DNA of 64,000 nucleotides, taken from assembly GCF_000333035.1 (NCBI RefSeq), contig NZ_BANU01000001.1, positions 124,001 through 188,000 on the forward strand. The letters run 5' to 3'. The position numbers and the translations under genes were made by a program. This DNA is from Gordonia sihwensis NBRC 108236 (GTDB lineage: Bacteria; Actinomycetota; Actinomycetes; Mycobacteriales; Mycobacteriaceae). Shown here one piece after another: positions 1 to 8,628 of the stretch. The notes below the pieces were generated by a model. That model saw only the letters and a program-made list of their open reading frames with translations, had not been told where the DNA came from and made no database searches. The stretch's first letter is position 1. Every line of letters begins with the position of its first letter.

Positions 1-39
1 CGAACCGGGCATCCCGAAGGACGTTCCGGCCTCGCGAGG

Positions 40-261
40 TCAGGAGCGGTTCAGGAGCTCCACGACGTCGGCCTCGCGGAAACGACGGTGACCGCCCGGG
101 GTGCGAATCGACTTGAGCACGCCGGACGAGGCCCAGCGGGCCACCGTCTTCGGGTTCACGTTGAACATCGCGGCGACCTGACCGGGCGTCAGGTTGTGCT
201 GCGTCGCGAGAGCGGGGGTGATCATCCCGGTGTCGGCGGAGTTGTCGGCGAGTGCAGTCAT
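40..261 (-). CDS. bldC: BldC-like small MerR-family DNA-binding protein
   Basis: A 73-residue protein that is almost only a MerR-type winged helix: the helix-turn-helix spans about residues 24-50 and the wing motif RTPGGHRRF is at 53-61. The long coiled coil and effector domain of full MerR proteins are absent, which is the BldC pattern. BldC of Streptomyces binds DNA as head-to-tail oligomers and controls developmental genes; in Mycobacteriales the orthologue is conserved but its role is less clear. The ATG at 261 is followed by a short low-complexity N-terminus. It stands alone, divergent from the DUF4229 gene, with a 234-bp gap holding both promoters, which I could not resolve. Family membership is well supported; regulation of any neighbour is not shown. 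Confidence 0.85.
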   Translation of the reverse strand: MTALADNSADTGMITPALATQHNLTPGQVAAMFNVNPKTVARWASSGVLKSIRTPGGHRRFREADVVELLNRS

Positions 262-495
262 CAGGTTCTCCTTGTCCTAGCTGGGCTTCGGTCACTGCGT
301 TTCGGTAACACGGGCGCGTACGCCGCTAGACACCACAAGTACACGCATTTGTGCTGGTTGCTCGAACAGTCAGGCGTTGGTAAAGAGTCCGTAATGTCTG
401 ATGGGCCTCGATTCTTCGCCTTGCCCACGCTGCCCGATCGTGTCGTACGAACGGTGTATTCGCAGGTAGGCGCGCGACGCCAGTACCCTGGCTGT

Positions 496-825
496 ATGAC
501 AGATGAACGAGAAGACTCCGGCACCGCCGGGTCGAAGCCCCCTGCGACCATGACGACGTTGGCCGGAGCGGTGGCGCTGTACACGATCGCCCGGCTCGCA
601 CTCGTCGTCGTCATCGCGCTGGTGATCATCTTCGGCGCCAAGATCGTCGGAGTCGAGGTGCCGGTACTCGTCGCGGCGGTCTTCGCGGTGCTGATCGCGC
701 TGCCCCTGGGCATGGTCGTCTTCAAGTCGCTTCGCCTCCGGGTGAACGATCAGATCGCTCGAGTCGATGAGCAGCGGGCGGCGCAGCGCACCGACCTGCA
801 GGCTCGGCTGCGCGGCGAGGACTGA
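496..825 (+). CDS. DUF4229-type small integral membrane protein
   Basis: A 109-residue protein with a polar N-terminus, two hydrophobic segments at about residues 29-48 and 55-76, and a charged Arg/Asp/Gln-rich cytoplasmic tail (KSLRLRVNDQIARVDEQRA). This two-helix layout with a basic charged tail matches the actinobacterial DUF4229 family. The reading frame is open further upstream, but the ATG at 496 is chosen because the residues before it look like translated intergenic sequence and the hydrophobic core begins soon after. In Mycobacteriales such a gene often sits near the menaquinone cluster. Function is unknown. The next gene starts 9 bp downstream, so the two may be co-transcribed. Confidence 0.7.
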   Translation: MTDEREDSGTAGSKPPATMTTLAGAVALYTIARLALVVVIALVIIFGAKIVGVEVPVLVAAVFAVLIALPLGMVVFKSLRLRVNDQIARVDEQRAAQRTDLQARLRGED

Positions 826-834
826 CGGTACGAC

Positions 835-1941
835 GTGGCGACTCGGGTTGTGGAGCGGACGTACGACCGCAGTTGGACCAGCCGGGCGGTACGGACCATC
901 GAAGCGGATGCGCGGCGCAGCGCGGACACACATCTGCTGAAGGTGGACCTGCCGGACTGGGCGGCGCGCGGCGACGGCATCGACCTCTATCTGAAGGACG
1001 AGTCCACGCATCCGACCGGATCGCTCAAGCACCGGCTGGCGCGGTCACTGTTCCTCTACGCCCTCTGCAACGGCTGGATTCACGAGGGCACCACCGTCAT
1101 CGAGGCATCCTCGGGTTCCACCGCGGTGTCGGAGGCGTACTTCGCGAAGCTGATCGGCGTCCCGTTCATCGCGGTGATGGTGAGCGGCACCTCGCCCGCG
1201 AAGACGCGGCTCATCGAGGCCGAGGGCGGGATCTGTCACTTCGTCGACTCGCCCTCGGAGATCTACAGCGTCGCCCAGCGACTCGAGCGCGAACTCGGCG
1301 GCCACTTCATCGACCAGTTCACGATGGCCGAGCGGGCCACCGACTGGCGGGGCAACAACAACATCGCCGAATCGGTGTTCGCACAGATGGAGGCCGAACG
1401 CCATCGGATTCCGGAGTGGATCGTCGTCGGCGCGGGCACGGGCGGCACGTCGGCGACCTTCGGCCGGTACCTGCGCTACCGGCAGCACCCCACGCGGCTG
1501 TGCGTGGTGGACGTGGAGAACTCCGTCTTCCTGCCCGCATACGAGACCGGCGACGGAACCCTCACCTCACCGGGGGCCTCGCGGATCGAGGGCATCGGCC
1601 GCCCGCGAGTCGAGCCGTCGTTCGTCTCGCAGGTGATCGACCGGATGATCGCCGTTCCCGACGCGGCCTCGATCGCGGCGATGCGCTTCCTCAGCGACCG
1701 TCTCGGCCGCCGGGTCGGCGGATCTACCGGCACCAACTTCTGGGGTGTCTGCTCGCTCATCGGTGAGATGACCGGAAAGGGCCGCTCCGGCAGCGTCGTG
1801 TCGCTGCTGTGCGACAGCGGCGACCGCTACGATCACACCTACTTCAACGACGACTGGGTGGCCGAGCAGCGGCTCGACCTCGGCCCGCCGACGGCGGCTC
1901 TCGAGCGGTTCTTCGAGACCGGAGTGTGGTCGGCCGGCTGA
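835..1941 (+). CDS. PLP-dependent cysteine synthase-family enzyme, Cds1-like cysteine desulfhydrase
   Basis: A 368-residue fold-type II PLP enzyme. The pyridoxal lysine is K65 in the motif TGSLKHR, and the phosphate-binding glycine loop [12 protein letters not shown] lies near residues 201-212. The distinctive segment around residues 54-90 ([14 protein letters not shown] followed by a Leu-rich helix) and the C-terminal [14 protein letters not shown] motif resemble mycobacterial Rv3684 (Cds1), which breaks cysteine into pyruvate, ammonia and hydrogen sulfide. It is less like CysK or CysM, which use a shorter N-terminus. The start is a GTG at 835, 9 bp after the preceding gene. The ABC exporter genes follow 30 bp downstream on the same strand. 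The substrate is inferred from family resemblance only; a cystathionine or serine dehydratase role remains possible. Confidence 0.78.
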   Translation: MATRVVERTYDRSWTSRAVRTIEADARRSADTHLLKVDLPDWAARGDGIDLYLKDESTHPTGSLKHRLARSLFLYALCNGWIHEGTTVIEASSGSTAVSEAYFAKLIGVPFIAVMVSGTSPAKTRLIEAEGGICHFVDSPSEIYSVAQRLERELGGHFIDQFTMAERATDWRGNNNIAESVFAQMEAERHRIPEWIVVGAGTGGTSATFGRYLRYRQHPTRLCVVDVENSVFLPAYETGDGTLTSPGASRIEGIGRPRVEPSFVSQVIDRMIAVPDAASIAAMRFLSDRLGRRVGGSTGTNFWGVCSLIGEMTGKGRSGSVVSLLCDSGDRYDHTYFNDDWVAEQRLDLGPPTAALERFFETGVWSAG

Positions 1942-1971
1942 CGTCGCGGAGTCCTGCGGAGGGAGGCGATC

Positions 1972-2655
<684 letters not shown>

Positions 2656-2656
2656 C

Positions 2657-5182
2657 ATGGGCGGGCTCGCCGCGGGACTGACGCGTGTCCGGATCCTCAA
2701 TCTCCGGGAACTGGCCGGGCACAAGCTGCGGGTGGCGACGTCCCTGGCCGTGGTGCTGATCTCCTCGGCGCTGTTGGTGGCCGTCCTCGGCACGTACGGA
2801 TCGATGTCGGAGTCGGTGCGGGAGTTCAGCGCCGCGGTGGCCGGCGACGCGACCGTGGAGGTGGCCGCGATCGCCGACAGCGGGGTGGACGCCGCGATCG
2901 CGGGCGAACTGCGCCGCGACGTGCCGGACGCCCGAGCCGTGGTACCCCTGGTGCGCGACACCGTGCTGCTCGACGGGCGCCCGACGGTGCTGCTGGGGTC
3001 GGATCTGAACGCGCTATCGCTGTCGAGCGGGCTGCGCGCGGCCGTCGGCGCCTCCGGCGGCGGAATCGACGCCGACCGCCTCGACGACGGGATCGTCGTC
3101 GGCGCGGCGACCGGTCTGCGCCAGGGGCAGCGACTGACCGTGTCGGGGATCCCGGTGGCCGTGGTCCGAGTGGTCGACGACCAGGCCGCGACCGCGTTGA
3201 ACGGCGGACGGTTCGTATTCGCCTATCTCGGTCTCGCGGAGCGTCTCGCCGGACTGAACGGTGCGGTCGACTCGATCCTCGTCGTCCCCGGCCCCGGCGT
3301 CCCGGAGGCCCGGTTGCGCGCGCAGGTCGCGCGGGTGGTCGACGGCCGCGCGAGCGTGGTGGATCCGGATTTCCGGGTCGCGCAGGTCGAGACGGCCAAC
3401 TCGGTGACGCACGATTCCACCCTGCTCGTCTCGCTGGTCTCCCTGATCATCGCGGCCTTCCTGGTGTTCAACATGATGAACATGGCGGTCGCCTCTCGCA
3501 GGCAGTCGCTGGCGATGGTGCGGGCGCTCGGGGCGCGGCGCAGGCACCTCGTCGGCGATCTCCTGGCCGAGTCGGCGGTCCTGGGCCTCGTCGGCGGTGC
3601 GGCGGGGGTCCCGGTCGGGGTGCTCGCGGGACGGTGGATCGTCGGGCGGTTGCCGGACACGTCCGAGACCGTCGGGGTGGCCGTCGGGTATCACCTGCCG
3701 GCGTACGCACCGGTGGTCGCGGTGGCCGCCTGTGTGGTCGCATGCGTCGGCGCGACCGTCCTGGCGGCCAGATCGGTGTTCGCGGTGGCACCGGTGGAGG
3801 CGATGGTTCCGGGTGAGGCGGCAGACGCCCGGCCGCCGGCCGCGGGACTGCTGATCGCGAGCGGAGTCGCGGGGGCGGCGACGATCGCGGTGGCCTGGGT
3901 CGTCGCCGAGACGGTGCCGGGACGTGCCGCGATCGTCGCCGGCGCCGTCTACTCGGCCGGCGGGCTCCTTCTGTGCTTCGCGCTGATGCCGTTGCTGGTC
4001 CGGGCGGTGGTCGGTGCGTCGAACCGCCTGCGCGGACCCGGCCGGCTCGCCGCGGTCAACAGCGAACGCGCACCGCGCCGCGTGTGGGCCACCGTGATGA
4101 CGGTGGCGGTGGCGATCGCCGTCGGCGTGGGTATCTCCGGTTCGCTGAACAACCTGATCGGGTCGATCTCCAGTTCGCTCACCGGGCTGTCGGACCCCGA
4201 CTTCTACGTCTCCTCGCGCGACGCGGACTCGATGCCGCTCGGGCCCGCGCTCGACCCGGCCATCGCACAGGAGGTCCGTGCCGTTCCCGGCGTCACCGAT
4301 GTGGTGGGCGGACAGTGGGCGACGGTCAACATCGCCGACGCGCGCGTCCTGCTCCAGGGCCTCGAACCGGGTGCCGCGGCGCCGTTCGTCCGCAAGTCCT
4401 CGCAGGATGCGGTCCGCGAGACCCTCGCCGGGCGGGGCATCCTGCTCTCCGAGGTCCTCGCACGATCACTCGGGGTGCGGGTGGGCGATACCGTTCGACT
4501 CGCGACCCCGTCCGGTTACCGCGAACTGGTGGTACGCGACATCGTCGACTACGTGGCCATCGACTCGGGGGTGGGCGCGGTGGCGAACCGGCTCCTGAAC
4601 GAGTGGTTCCGGCGCGACGGCGATACCTACCTGCAGGTCACGGTGGCGCCGGGCGCCGATCACGAGCAGGTGCGCGAGCGGCTGACCGCGATCGCGGCGC
4701 GGCATCCGGGCCGCGGAGACTGGCCGGTCCATGTGTACACCGGGCAGGAGGCGCTCGTCGCTACCGAGCGGAGCGCCCAGCAGGCCGGTGCCTTCACCGT
4801 CGCGATCCAGTGGATCGTCGCCGGGGCCGCGGCCGTCGCGCTCCTGAACACGCTGCTGCTCTCGGTTCTGGAACGACGCCGGGAACTCGCTGTGCTGCGG
4901 GCGATGGGTGCCTCGCGTCGCTTCGTGTCGCGGATGGTGCTCAGCGAGGCCGCGTCGATCGCGCTGGTCGGCGCGGTGACCGGGCTGATACTCGGCAGCG
5001 GACTGCATGTGCTGGCCGACGTGATCCTCACACAGACCACGTCGATCGACATCCGGTACGCGCCGCAGTGGAGCGCCTTCGGTTACGTGGCGATCCCGGT
5101 GCTGCTCTGTCTGCTCGGCGCCGGGGTGCCCGCGATGCGGGCCTCGCGGATGAACATCTCGACTTCGCTTGTGGACGACTGA
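2657..5182 (+). CDS. FtsX-like ABC transporter permease
   Basis: An 841-residue permease with the duplicated FtsX architecture. An N-terminal membrane helix (about 26-48) is followed by an extracytoplasmic MacB-type periplasmic domain, three helices with an FtsX domain (about 250-400), a second extracytoplasmic domain (about 520-690) and a final three-helix FtsX domain ending in MRASRMN. Both FtsX blocks carry the intracellular coupling motif: AMVRALGARRRHLVGDLL near 287-304 and AVLRAMGASRRFVSRMVLSE near 745-764. It pairs with the ATPase encoded immediately upstream. Actinobacterial relatives are called putative ABC exporters of antimicrobial peptides, lipids or metabolites; nothing in the sequence shows which. 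The gene ends just before the HTH/Clp-N promoter. Confidence 0.9.
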   Translation: MGGLAAGLTRVRILNLRELAGHKLRVATSLAVVLISSALLVAVLGTYGSMSESVREFSAAVAGDATVEVAAIADSGVDAAIAGELRRDVPDARAVVPLVRDTVLLDGRPTVLLGSDLNALSLSSGLRAAVGASGGGIDADRLDDGIVVGAATGLRQGQRLTVSGIPVAVVRVVDDQAATALNGGRFVFAYLGLAERLAGLNGAVDSILVVPGPGVPEARLRAQVARVVDGRASVVDPDFRVAQVETANSVTHDSTLLVSLVSLIIAAFLVFNMMNMAVASRRQSLAMVRALGARRRHLVGDLLAESAVLGLVGGAAGVPVGVLAGRWIVGRLPDTSETVGVAVGYHLPAYAPVVAVAACVVACVGATVLAARSVFAVAPVEAMVPGEAADARPPAAGLLIASGVAGAATIAVAWVVAETVPGRAAIVAGAVYSAGGLLLCFALMPLLVRAVVGASNRLRGPGRLAAVNSERAPRRVWATVMTVAVAIAVGVGISGSLNNLIGSISSSLTGLSDPDFYVSSRDADSMPLGPALDPAIAQEVRAVPGVTDVVGGQWATVNIADARVLLQGLEPGAAAPFVRKSSQDAVRETLAGRGILLSEVLARSLGVRVGDTVRLATPSGYRELVVRDIVDYVAIDSGVGAVANRLLNEWFRRDGDTYLQVTVAPGADHEQVRERLTAIAARHPGRGDWPVHVYTGQEALVATERSAQQAGAFTVAIQWIVAGAAAVALLNTLLLSVLERRRELAVLRAMGASRRFVSRMVLSEAASIALVGAVTGLILGSGLHVLADVILTQTTSIDIRYAPQWSAFGYVAIPVLLCLLGAGVPAMRASRMNISTSLVDD

Positions 5183-5187
5183 AGAAT

Positions 5188-5234
5188 TGTCAATTTTTCT
5201 TGACAGGGCAATTCCGTCAAGATAAATTGACATC
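5188..5234 (+). promoter_or_regulatory. Promoter with twin GTCAA-N6-TTGAC operators of the HTH/Clp-N operon
   Basis: TTGACA at 5200-5205 and TAAATT at 5223-5228 are separated by 17 bp, a near-consensus sigma-70 promoter that is also strikingly AT-rich against the genome. Transcription would begin at about 5235, which is the ATG of the HTH gene, so the message looks leaderless. Two inverted repeats of the same form sit on it: TGTCAA-N6-TTGACA at 5188-5205, covering the -35 box, and GTCAA-N6-TTGAC at 5216-5231, covering the -10 box. Their centres are 27 bp apart. A repressor at both sites would shut the promoter; the HTH product encoded next is the obvious candidate. The boxes are read directly; the regulation is inferred. 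Confidence 0.75.
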
Positions 5235-5501
5235 ATGCACACAGACGAAAGCGTGAACAACCCCGATCCGATGGTTCGGTCGGCGGCCAGCGCCGACCCG
5301 GCGACGGGATTGAGTGTGGTTCGGGCGTTGCGGACTCTCGCCGACCGGCTCGAAGACGTCCATGTGGCTTCGGCGAGGTCGCAGGGATGGAGTTGGCAGG
5401 CGATCGCCGATGTCCTGCAGATCAGTCGTCAAGCGGTGCATCAGAAGCACTCGTATCGAGAGGCCGCGGAAGCGGCCGGAAAGGACGGCAACGATGTTTG
5501 A
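5235..5501 (+). CDS. Small helix-turn-helix protein paired with Clp-N protein
   Basis: An 88-residue protein. Residues 1-27 look disordered. Residues 28-50 form an amphipathic helix (VVRALRTLADRLEDVHVASAR). A helix-turn-helix follows at about 51-73, with GWSWQAIADVLQISRQAVHQKH as turn and recognition helix, as in sigma-70 region 4-like or DNA-invertase-like HTHs. There is no effector domain. It is the first gene of a two-gene operon whose next gene (Clp-N protein) begins inside its last codons with an 8-bp overlap, so the two products are made together. The leader carries two copies of a dyad that suits a dimeric small HTH. Likely an autoregulator whose activity is sensed through the partner protein; that link is inference. 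Confidence 0.82.
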   Translation: MHTDESVNNPDPMVRSAASADPATGLSVVRALRTLADRLEDVHVASARSQGWSWQAIADVLQISRQAVHQKHSYREAAEAAGKDGNDV

Positions 5502-6222
5502 CCGTTTCAACTCAGACGCACGCGCGAGCTTCATGTTCGCGGTGCAGGAGGCCAAAGACCTCGGAAGCCGGCAGATCGGCACCGACCACCTGATCCTCGG
5601 AATGCTGTGCAATGCTCGCAGTCCGCTGTTCACCGTGCTCACCGACCAGGGTCTGACTCTGGCGGAGGCACGGAAGGTGGTGCGAAACGACGACGACGGT
5701 CCCGTCGAGGACGTTCGCGACCGCTACGAAGAGGACCGGGAGGCCCTGCGCAGCATCGGCATCGACCTCGACAAGGTGCGCGAGGCGGTCGGCGACCGCT
5801 TCGGAGAGGACCTGTCGGAGGGCTGGGGGCAGCGCCCCGAGCGCGGCCGCGGCCGCGGCGGGCGGCCCCATCACGGACGTCCGCATGGGGGACCGGCATC
5901 GTTCGACGGCCCCGGTTTCCAGGCCCAGTTCGGTCCGGACGGAATCTGGTTCGGCGCCTGGGAGGGCGGCCGTGGACGCCGGGGTCCGCGTGGCCGCGGT
6001 CGCGGCGGCCGAATGTCGGAGGCGGCCCGCGAGGCGCTCCGCAGGGCCGCGATGACGGCCCGGGCCGAGAACGAGCGGGAACTCACCGTGGAACGAGTCC
6101 TCTTGGCGATCCTCGACGGCGCCGACCCGGCGGCGACCGCCGTGGTGGAGTCGGCCACGACCGTCGACGACCTGCGTGCCGCGGTGACGGCGCTGCTGCC
6201 CGAGGGCACCACCGCCGGCTGA
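5494..6222 (+). CDS. Clp N-terminal repeat protein with Arg/Gly-rich linker, no ATPase domain
   Basis: A 242-residue protein. Residues 2-45 resemble the first Clp-N helix pair of ClpC/ClpA (FNSDARASFMFAVQEAKDLGS followed by IGTDHLILGML). Residues 174-238 form a second such half (MSEAAREALRRAA, VERVLLAILDG). Between them residues 112-173 are a Gly/Arg/His-rich low-complexity stretch with repeated RGRG, GRGGR and RRGPRGRGRGG units. No Walker motif follows, so this is not a Clp ATPase. Clp-N domains bind adaptors or substrates such as phosphoarginine proteins. A stand-alone form could be an adaptor, a decoy or a signal sensor for the upstream HTH protein. The ATG at 5494 overlaps the HTH gene by 8 bp. 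The family is sure; the function is open. Confidence 0.82.
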   Translation: MFDRFNSDARASFMFAVQEAKDLGSRQIGTDHLILGMLCNARSPLFTVLTDQGLTLAEARKVVRNDDDGPVEDVRDRYEEDREALRSIGIDLDKVREAVGDRFGEDLSEGWGQRPERGRGRGGRPHHGRPHGGPASFDGPGFQAQFGPDGIWFGAWEGGRGRRGPRGRGRGGRMSEAAREALRRAAMTARAENERELTVERVLLAILDGADPAATAVVESATTVDDLRAAVTALLPEGTTAG

Positions 6223-6243
6223 CGCCAGCCCATCGGGCTCGTC

Positions 6244-7125
6244 CTATGTCAGGGCGAGCCCGATCGCCGTCGCCACGGACCACACGAGCATCGCGATGCC
6301 GGTCAGCGCGAGCACCGGGATCAGGTCGCGTCCCTGGGCGCCGCCCAGGACCAGTCGCACCGGTTTGACGAGGGGGACGATCACCAGCAGGCCGGCAGCG
6401 GCGGCGGGGGCGACGACTGCGACGGCGACGCTGACGATCACCGGGATCACGCAGAGGAGCAGGTAGAACGTCCGGGTCCGGCGGTCGCCGAGCCGGACAG
6501 CGAGAGTGATCTTGCCCGATTCGGTGTCGCTCGGGATGTCGCGCAAGTTGTTCGCGACGAGGACTCCGCTCGAGAGGCTGCCGACGGCCACAGCGCAGCC
6601 GGCGCCGATCCAGTCCACGGAGCCCGCGGCGACGAACTGCGTACCGAGCACCGCGACGAGACCGAAGAACACGAACACGGCTATCTCACCGAAGCCGAGG
6701 TAGCCGTAGGGTCGCTTGCCTCCGGTGTAGAACCACGCGCCGGCGATGCAGACCGCTCCGACGAGCACCAGCCACCAGGCCGTCGCCACGGCGAGGACGA
6801 GTCCGCAGACCGCGCCGATGCCGAGTGAGATGAGCGCCGCGGTCTTGACCGCTCGCGGGCTCGCCAGGCGGGAACCCACCAGGCGCAGCGGACCGACGCG
6901 GTCGTCATCTGTGCCACGAATTCCGTCGGAGTAGTCATTGGCGAAGTTGACGCCTACGATCAGCGCCAGTGCGACGACCAGTGCGAGACCGGCCTTCCAC
7001 CAGGTGACGTCACCGAGGTGGACGGCCGCGCCGGTCCCGGCGACCACCGGGGCGATCGCGTTCGGCAGGGTGCGCGGTCGTGCGCCTTCGATCCACTGAG
7101 TCACTGTTGCCACAGGCCACATCAT
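6244..7125 (-). CDS. menA: 1,4-dihydroxy-2-naphthoate polyprenyltransferase MenA
   Basis: A 293-residue multi-spanning UbiA-family membrane enzyme that joins the polyprenyl diphosphate chain to 1,4-dihydroxy-2-naphthoate, giving demethylmenaquinone. The first aspartate motif [12 protein letters not shown] is at residues 60-71 and precedes DDD at 73-75; the second, [11 protein letters not shown], lies near 195-205. About eight or nine hydrophobic helices are visible. The N-terminal [11 protein letters not shown] (11-21) is typical of MenA. Length is normal for actinobacteria. It is divergent from the PE-PPE esterase gene across about 155 bp and is the first of seven menaquinone genes spread over the next 22 kb, matching the M. 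tuberculosis Rv0534c arrangement. Confidence 0.96.
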   Translation of the reverse strand: MMWPVATVTQWIEGARPRTLPNAIAPVVAGTGAAVHLGDVTWWKAGLALVVALALIVGVNFANDYSDGIRGTDDDRVGPLRLVGSRLASPRAVKTAALISLGIGAVCGLVLAVATAWWLVLVGAVCIAGAWFYTGGKRPYGYLGFGEIAVFVFFGLVAVLGTQFVAAGSVDWIGAGCAVAVGSLSSGVLVANNLRDIPSDTESGKITLAVRLGDRRTRTFYLLLCVIPVIVSVAVAVVAPAAAAGLLVIVPLVKPVRLVLGGAQGRDLIPVLALTGIAMLVWSVATAIGLALT

Positions 7126-7280
7126 CTCATCCCGGTGTCCCCAGGTCTGGTGTCGGTCACTCGACCGTCACTCTTCCAGGGACTGTCCGCGCAGGTCACG
7201 GCATGTTCTCATAGAATGCTGTCAGGTGCGTCCGAGGCTCGGTGCCGCGGACGCACAGTTCTGCGTCGGGGGAGAGAATC

Positions 7281-8624
7281 ATGAAGCGCACACTTGCCAC
7301 GTCGACGGCGATCTGCGGAATCTGTCTCGGACTGGCCGCGCCCGCCGCGGTCGCCGCGACACCCACTCCGGTCTTCCTGCCGTCGGTCGCCACTGCCGGT
7401 CCGGCGGTCACCGAGTACACCGATGTGCTCGGTGACTGGGTCCAGGGGGCGGACGACGACGCGCACGTCGTCGTCGTTCCCGGGACGGATGACGTCCGCT
7501 ATCCGCGGATCAACGGAATCGTCGGGGGCCGTGAGTCGACGATCGTGACCTACCCCGAATCGTTCGGCCCGATCATCTCCGGGAAGTCGGGTCGGCTGCT
7601 GCCCTTCTTCGCGCCGACCTACGACCAGTCGCGCGACGTCGGCACCGCGAACACCCTCAGCGTGATGCGGGCGTTCCAGGACGCCGATCGGGTGGTGGTC
7701 TACACCGGTTACTCGCAGGGTTCCGACGCACTGGGCAACGCCGTGGAGCAGGCGGCAGAGGAGGGGCTGCTCGGATCCGACAGCACCATCCTGCTCGTCT
7801 CCGATCCGCGCGGGCCCTGGGGACTGAAATCGCGGCTGAGCCGAACCCCGTTCGCGACGCCGCTGATGGGCTTGTTCGGAGTCGACAACGACGGTGCCCG
7901 CAACCCCGCCGACTCCGCCGAGGTGAAGGTCGTTCAGGTCATCGTGCAGGGCGATCCCGTCGCCCACACACAGTGGATCTGGTACCGCCCCGTGGCTTCG
8001 GTCCTGGTCAACGCGGCGGGCTTCCTCGCGATCCACTCCGATCCGGGCGAGTACACCTATGCGCACATCGAGAACCTCGAGCACGTCAAGACCTTGCAGA
8101 GTGTCGAGGGGAACACCACCTACGAGATCTACGACACGTACCACCCGCTCGCGCTGCTGACCGCGATGGTCTATCGGGCGGTCGGGATCCAGGTGTCCCA
8201 GGAGCGGCTGGAGAAGTGGGACCGGGCAGCGGAGTCCTTCTATCCGACTCATGAGATCACCGCCGGCGATGCGGATCCGAAGGCTCCGGTGGTCGACGTC
8301 CCGCTCTCCTCCGGCGGAGCGCACCGGCTGCTCGACGCGAACGGCGAATGGGCCGAGCCGCAGCAGCGGGACGGTGCGACGTCGGACGGGCCGCGCCATG
8401 CGGCTCCCGAGACGGCCAGCGCACCCGAGACGAGCACGGTGGAGACCGCCCCCGAGGCGATTGCACCTGAGAGCAGTGCGCCCGCGACGACTGCGCCCGA
8501 GACCGGTGTCGTCCTCCCGTCGTCGCAGTCCGACGACGCGGCCGAAACCGGTGCCGCGGAGGCGGACTCCGCGAACGCGGCGGACCCCGCCGAGGAACCG
8601 ACCGACGTTCCCGCGGCGGCGTGA
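7281..8624 (+). CDS. Secreted PE-PPE domain serine esterase-like protein
   Basis: A 447-residue protein with a Sec signal peptide (MKRT, hydrophobic 9-22, likely cleavage after AVAA at about residue 26) and an alpha/beta-hydrolase PE-PPE domain. The nucleophile elbow is GYSQG at 143-147, with S145. No PE or PPE N-terminal domain is present, as usual outside Mycobacterium. From about residue 360 the protein becomes a Pro/Glu/Thr/Ala-rich tail with repeated APET-like units, probably disordered or wall-spanning. The ATG at 7281 is preceded by GGAGAG at 7271-7276. The stop lies 5 bp from the convergent MenE stop. Family members hydrolyse short-chain esters and act on cell-envelope lipids; the true substrate is unknown. 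Confidence 0.87.
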   Translation: MKRTLATSTAICGICLGLAAPAAVAATPTPVFLPSVATAGPAVTEYTDVLGDWVQGADDDAHVVVVPGTDDVRYPRINGIVGGRESTIVTYPESFGPIISGKSGRLLPFFAPTYDQSRDVGTANTLSVMRAFQDADRVVVYTGYSQGSDALGNAVEQAAEEGLLGSDSTILLVSDPRGPWGLKSRLSRTPFATPLMGLFGVDNDGARNPADSAEVKVVQVIVQGDPVAHTQWIWYRPVASVLVNAAGFLAIHSDPGEYTYAHIENLEHVKTLQSVEGNTTYEIYDTYHPLALLTAMVYRAVGIQVSQERLEKWDRAAESFYPTHEITAGDADPKAPVVDVPLSSGGAHRLLDANGEWAEPQQRDGATSDGPRHAAPETASAPETSTVETAPEAIAPESSAPATTAPETGVVLPSSQSDDAAETGAAEADSANAADPAEEPTDVPAAA

Positions 8625-8628
8625 CGCG

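Noticed and set aside
262..495. An imperfect CACAA/TTGTG dyad at 334-353 as a bldC operator.
   Set aside because: Only five outer bases match, and no promoter elements line up with it.
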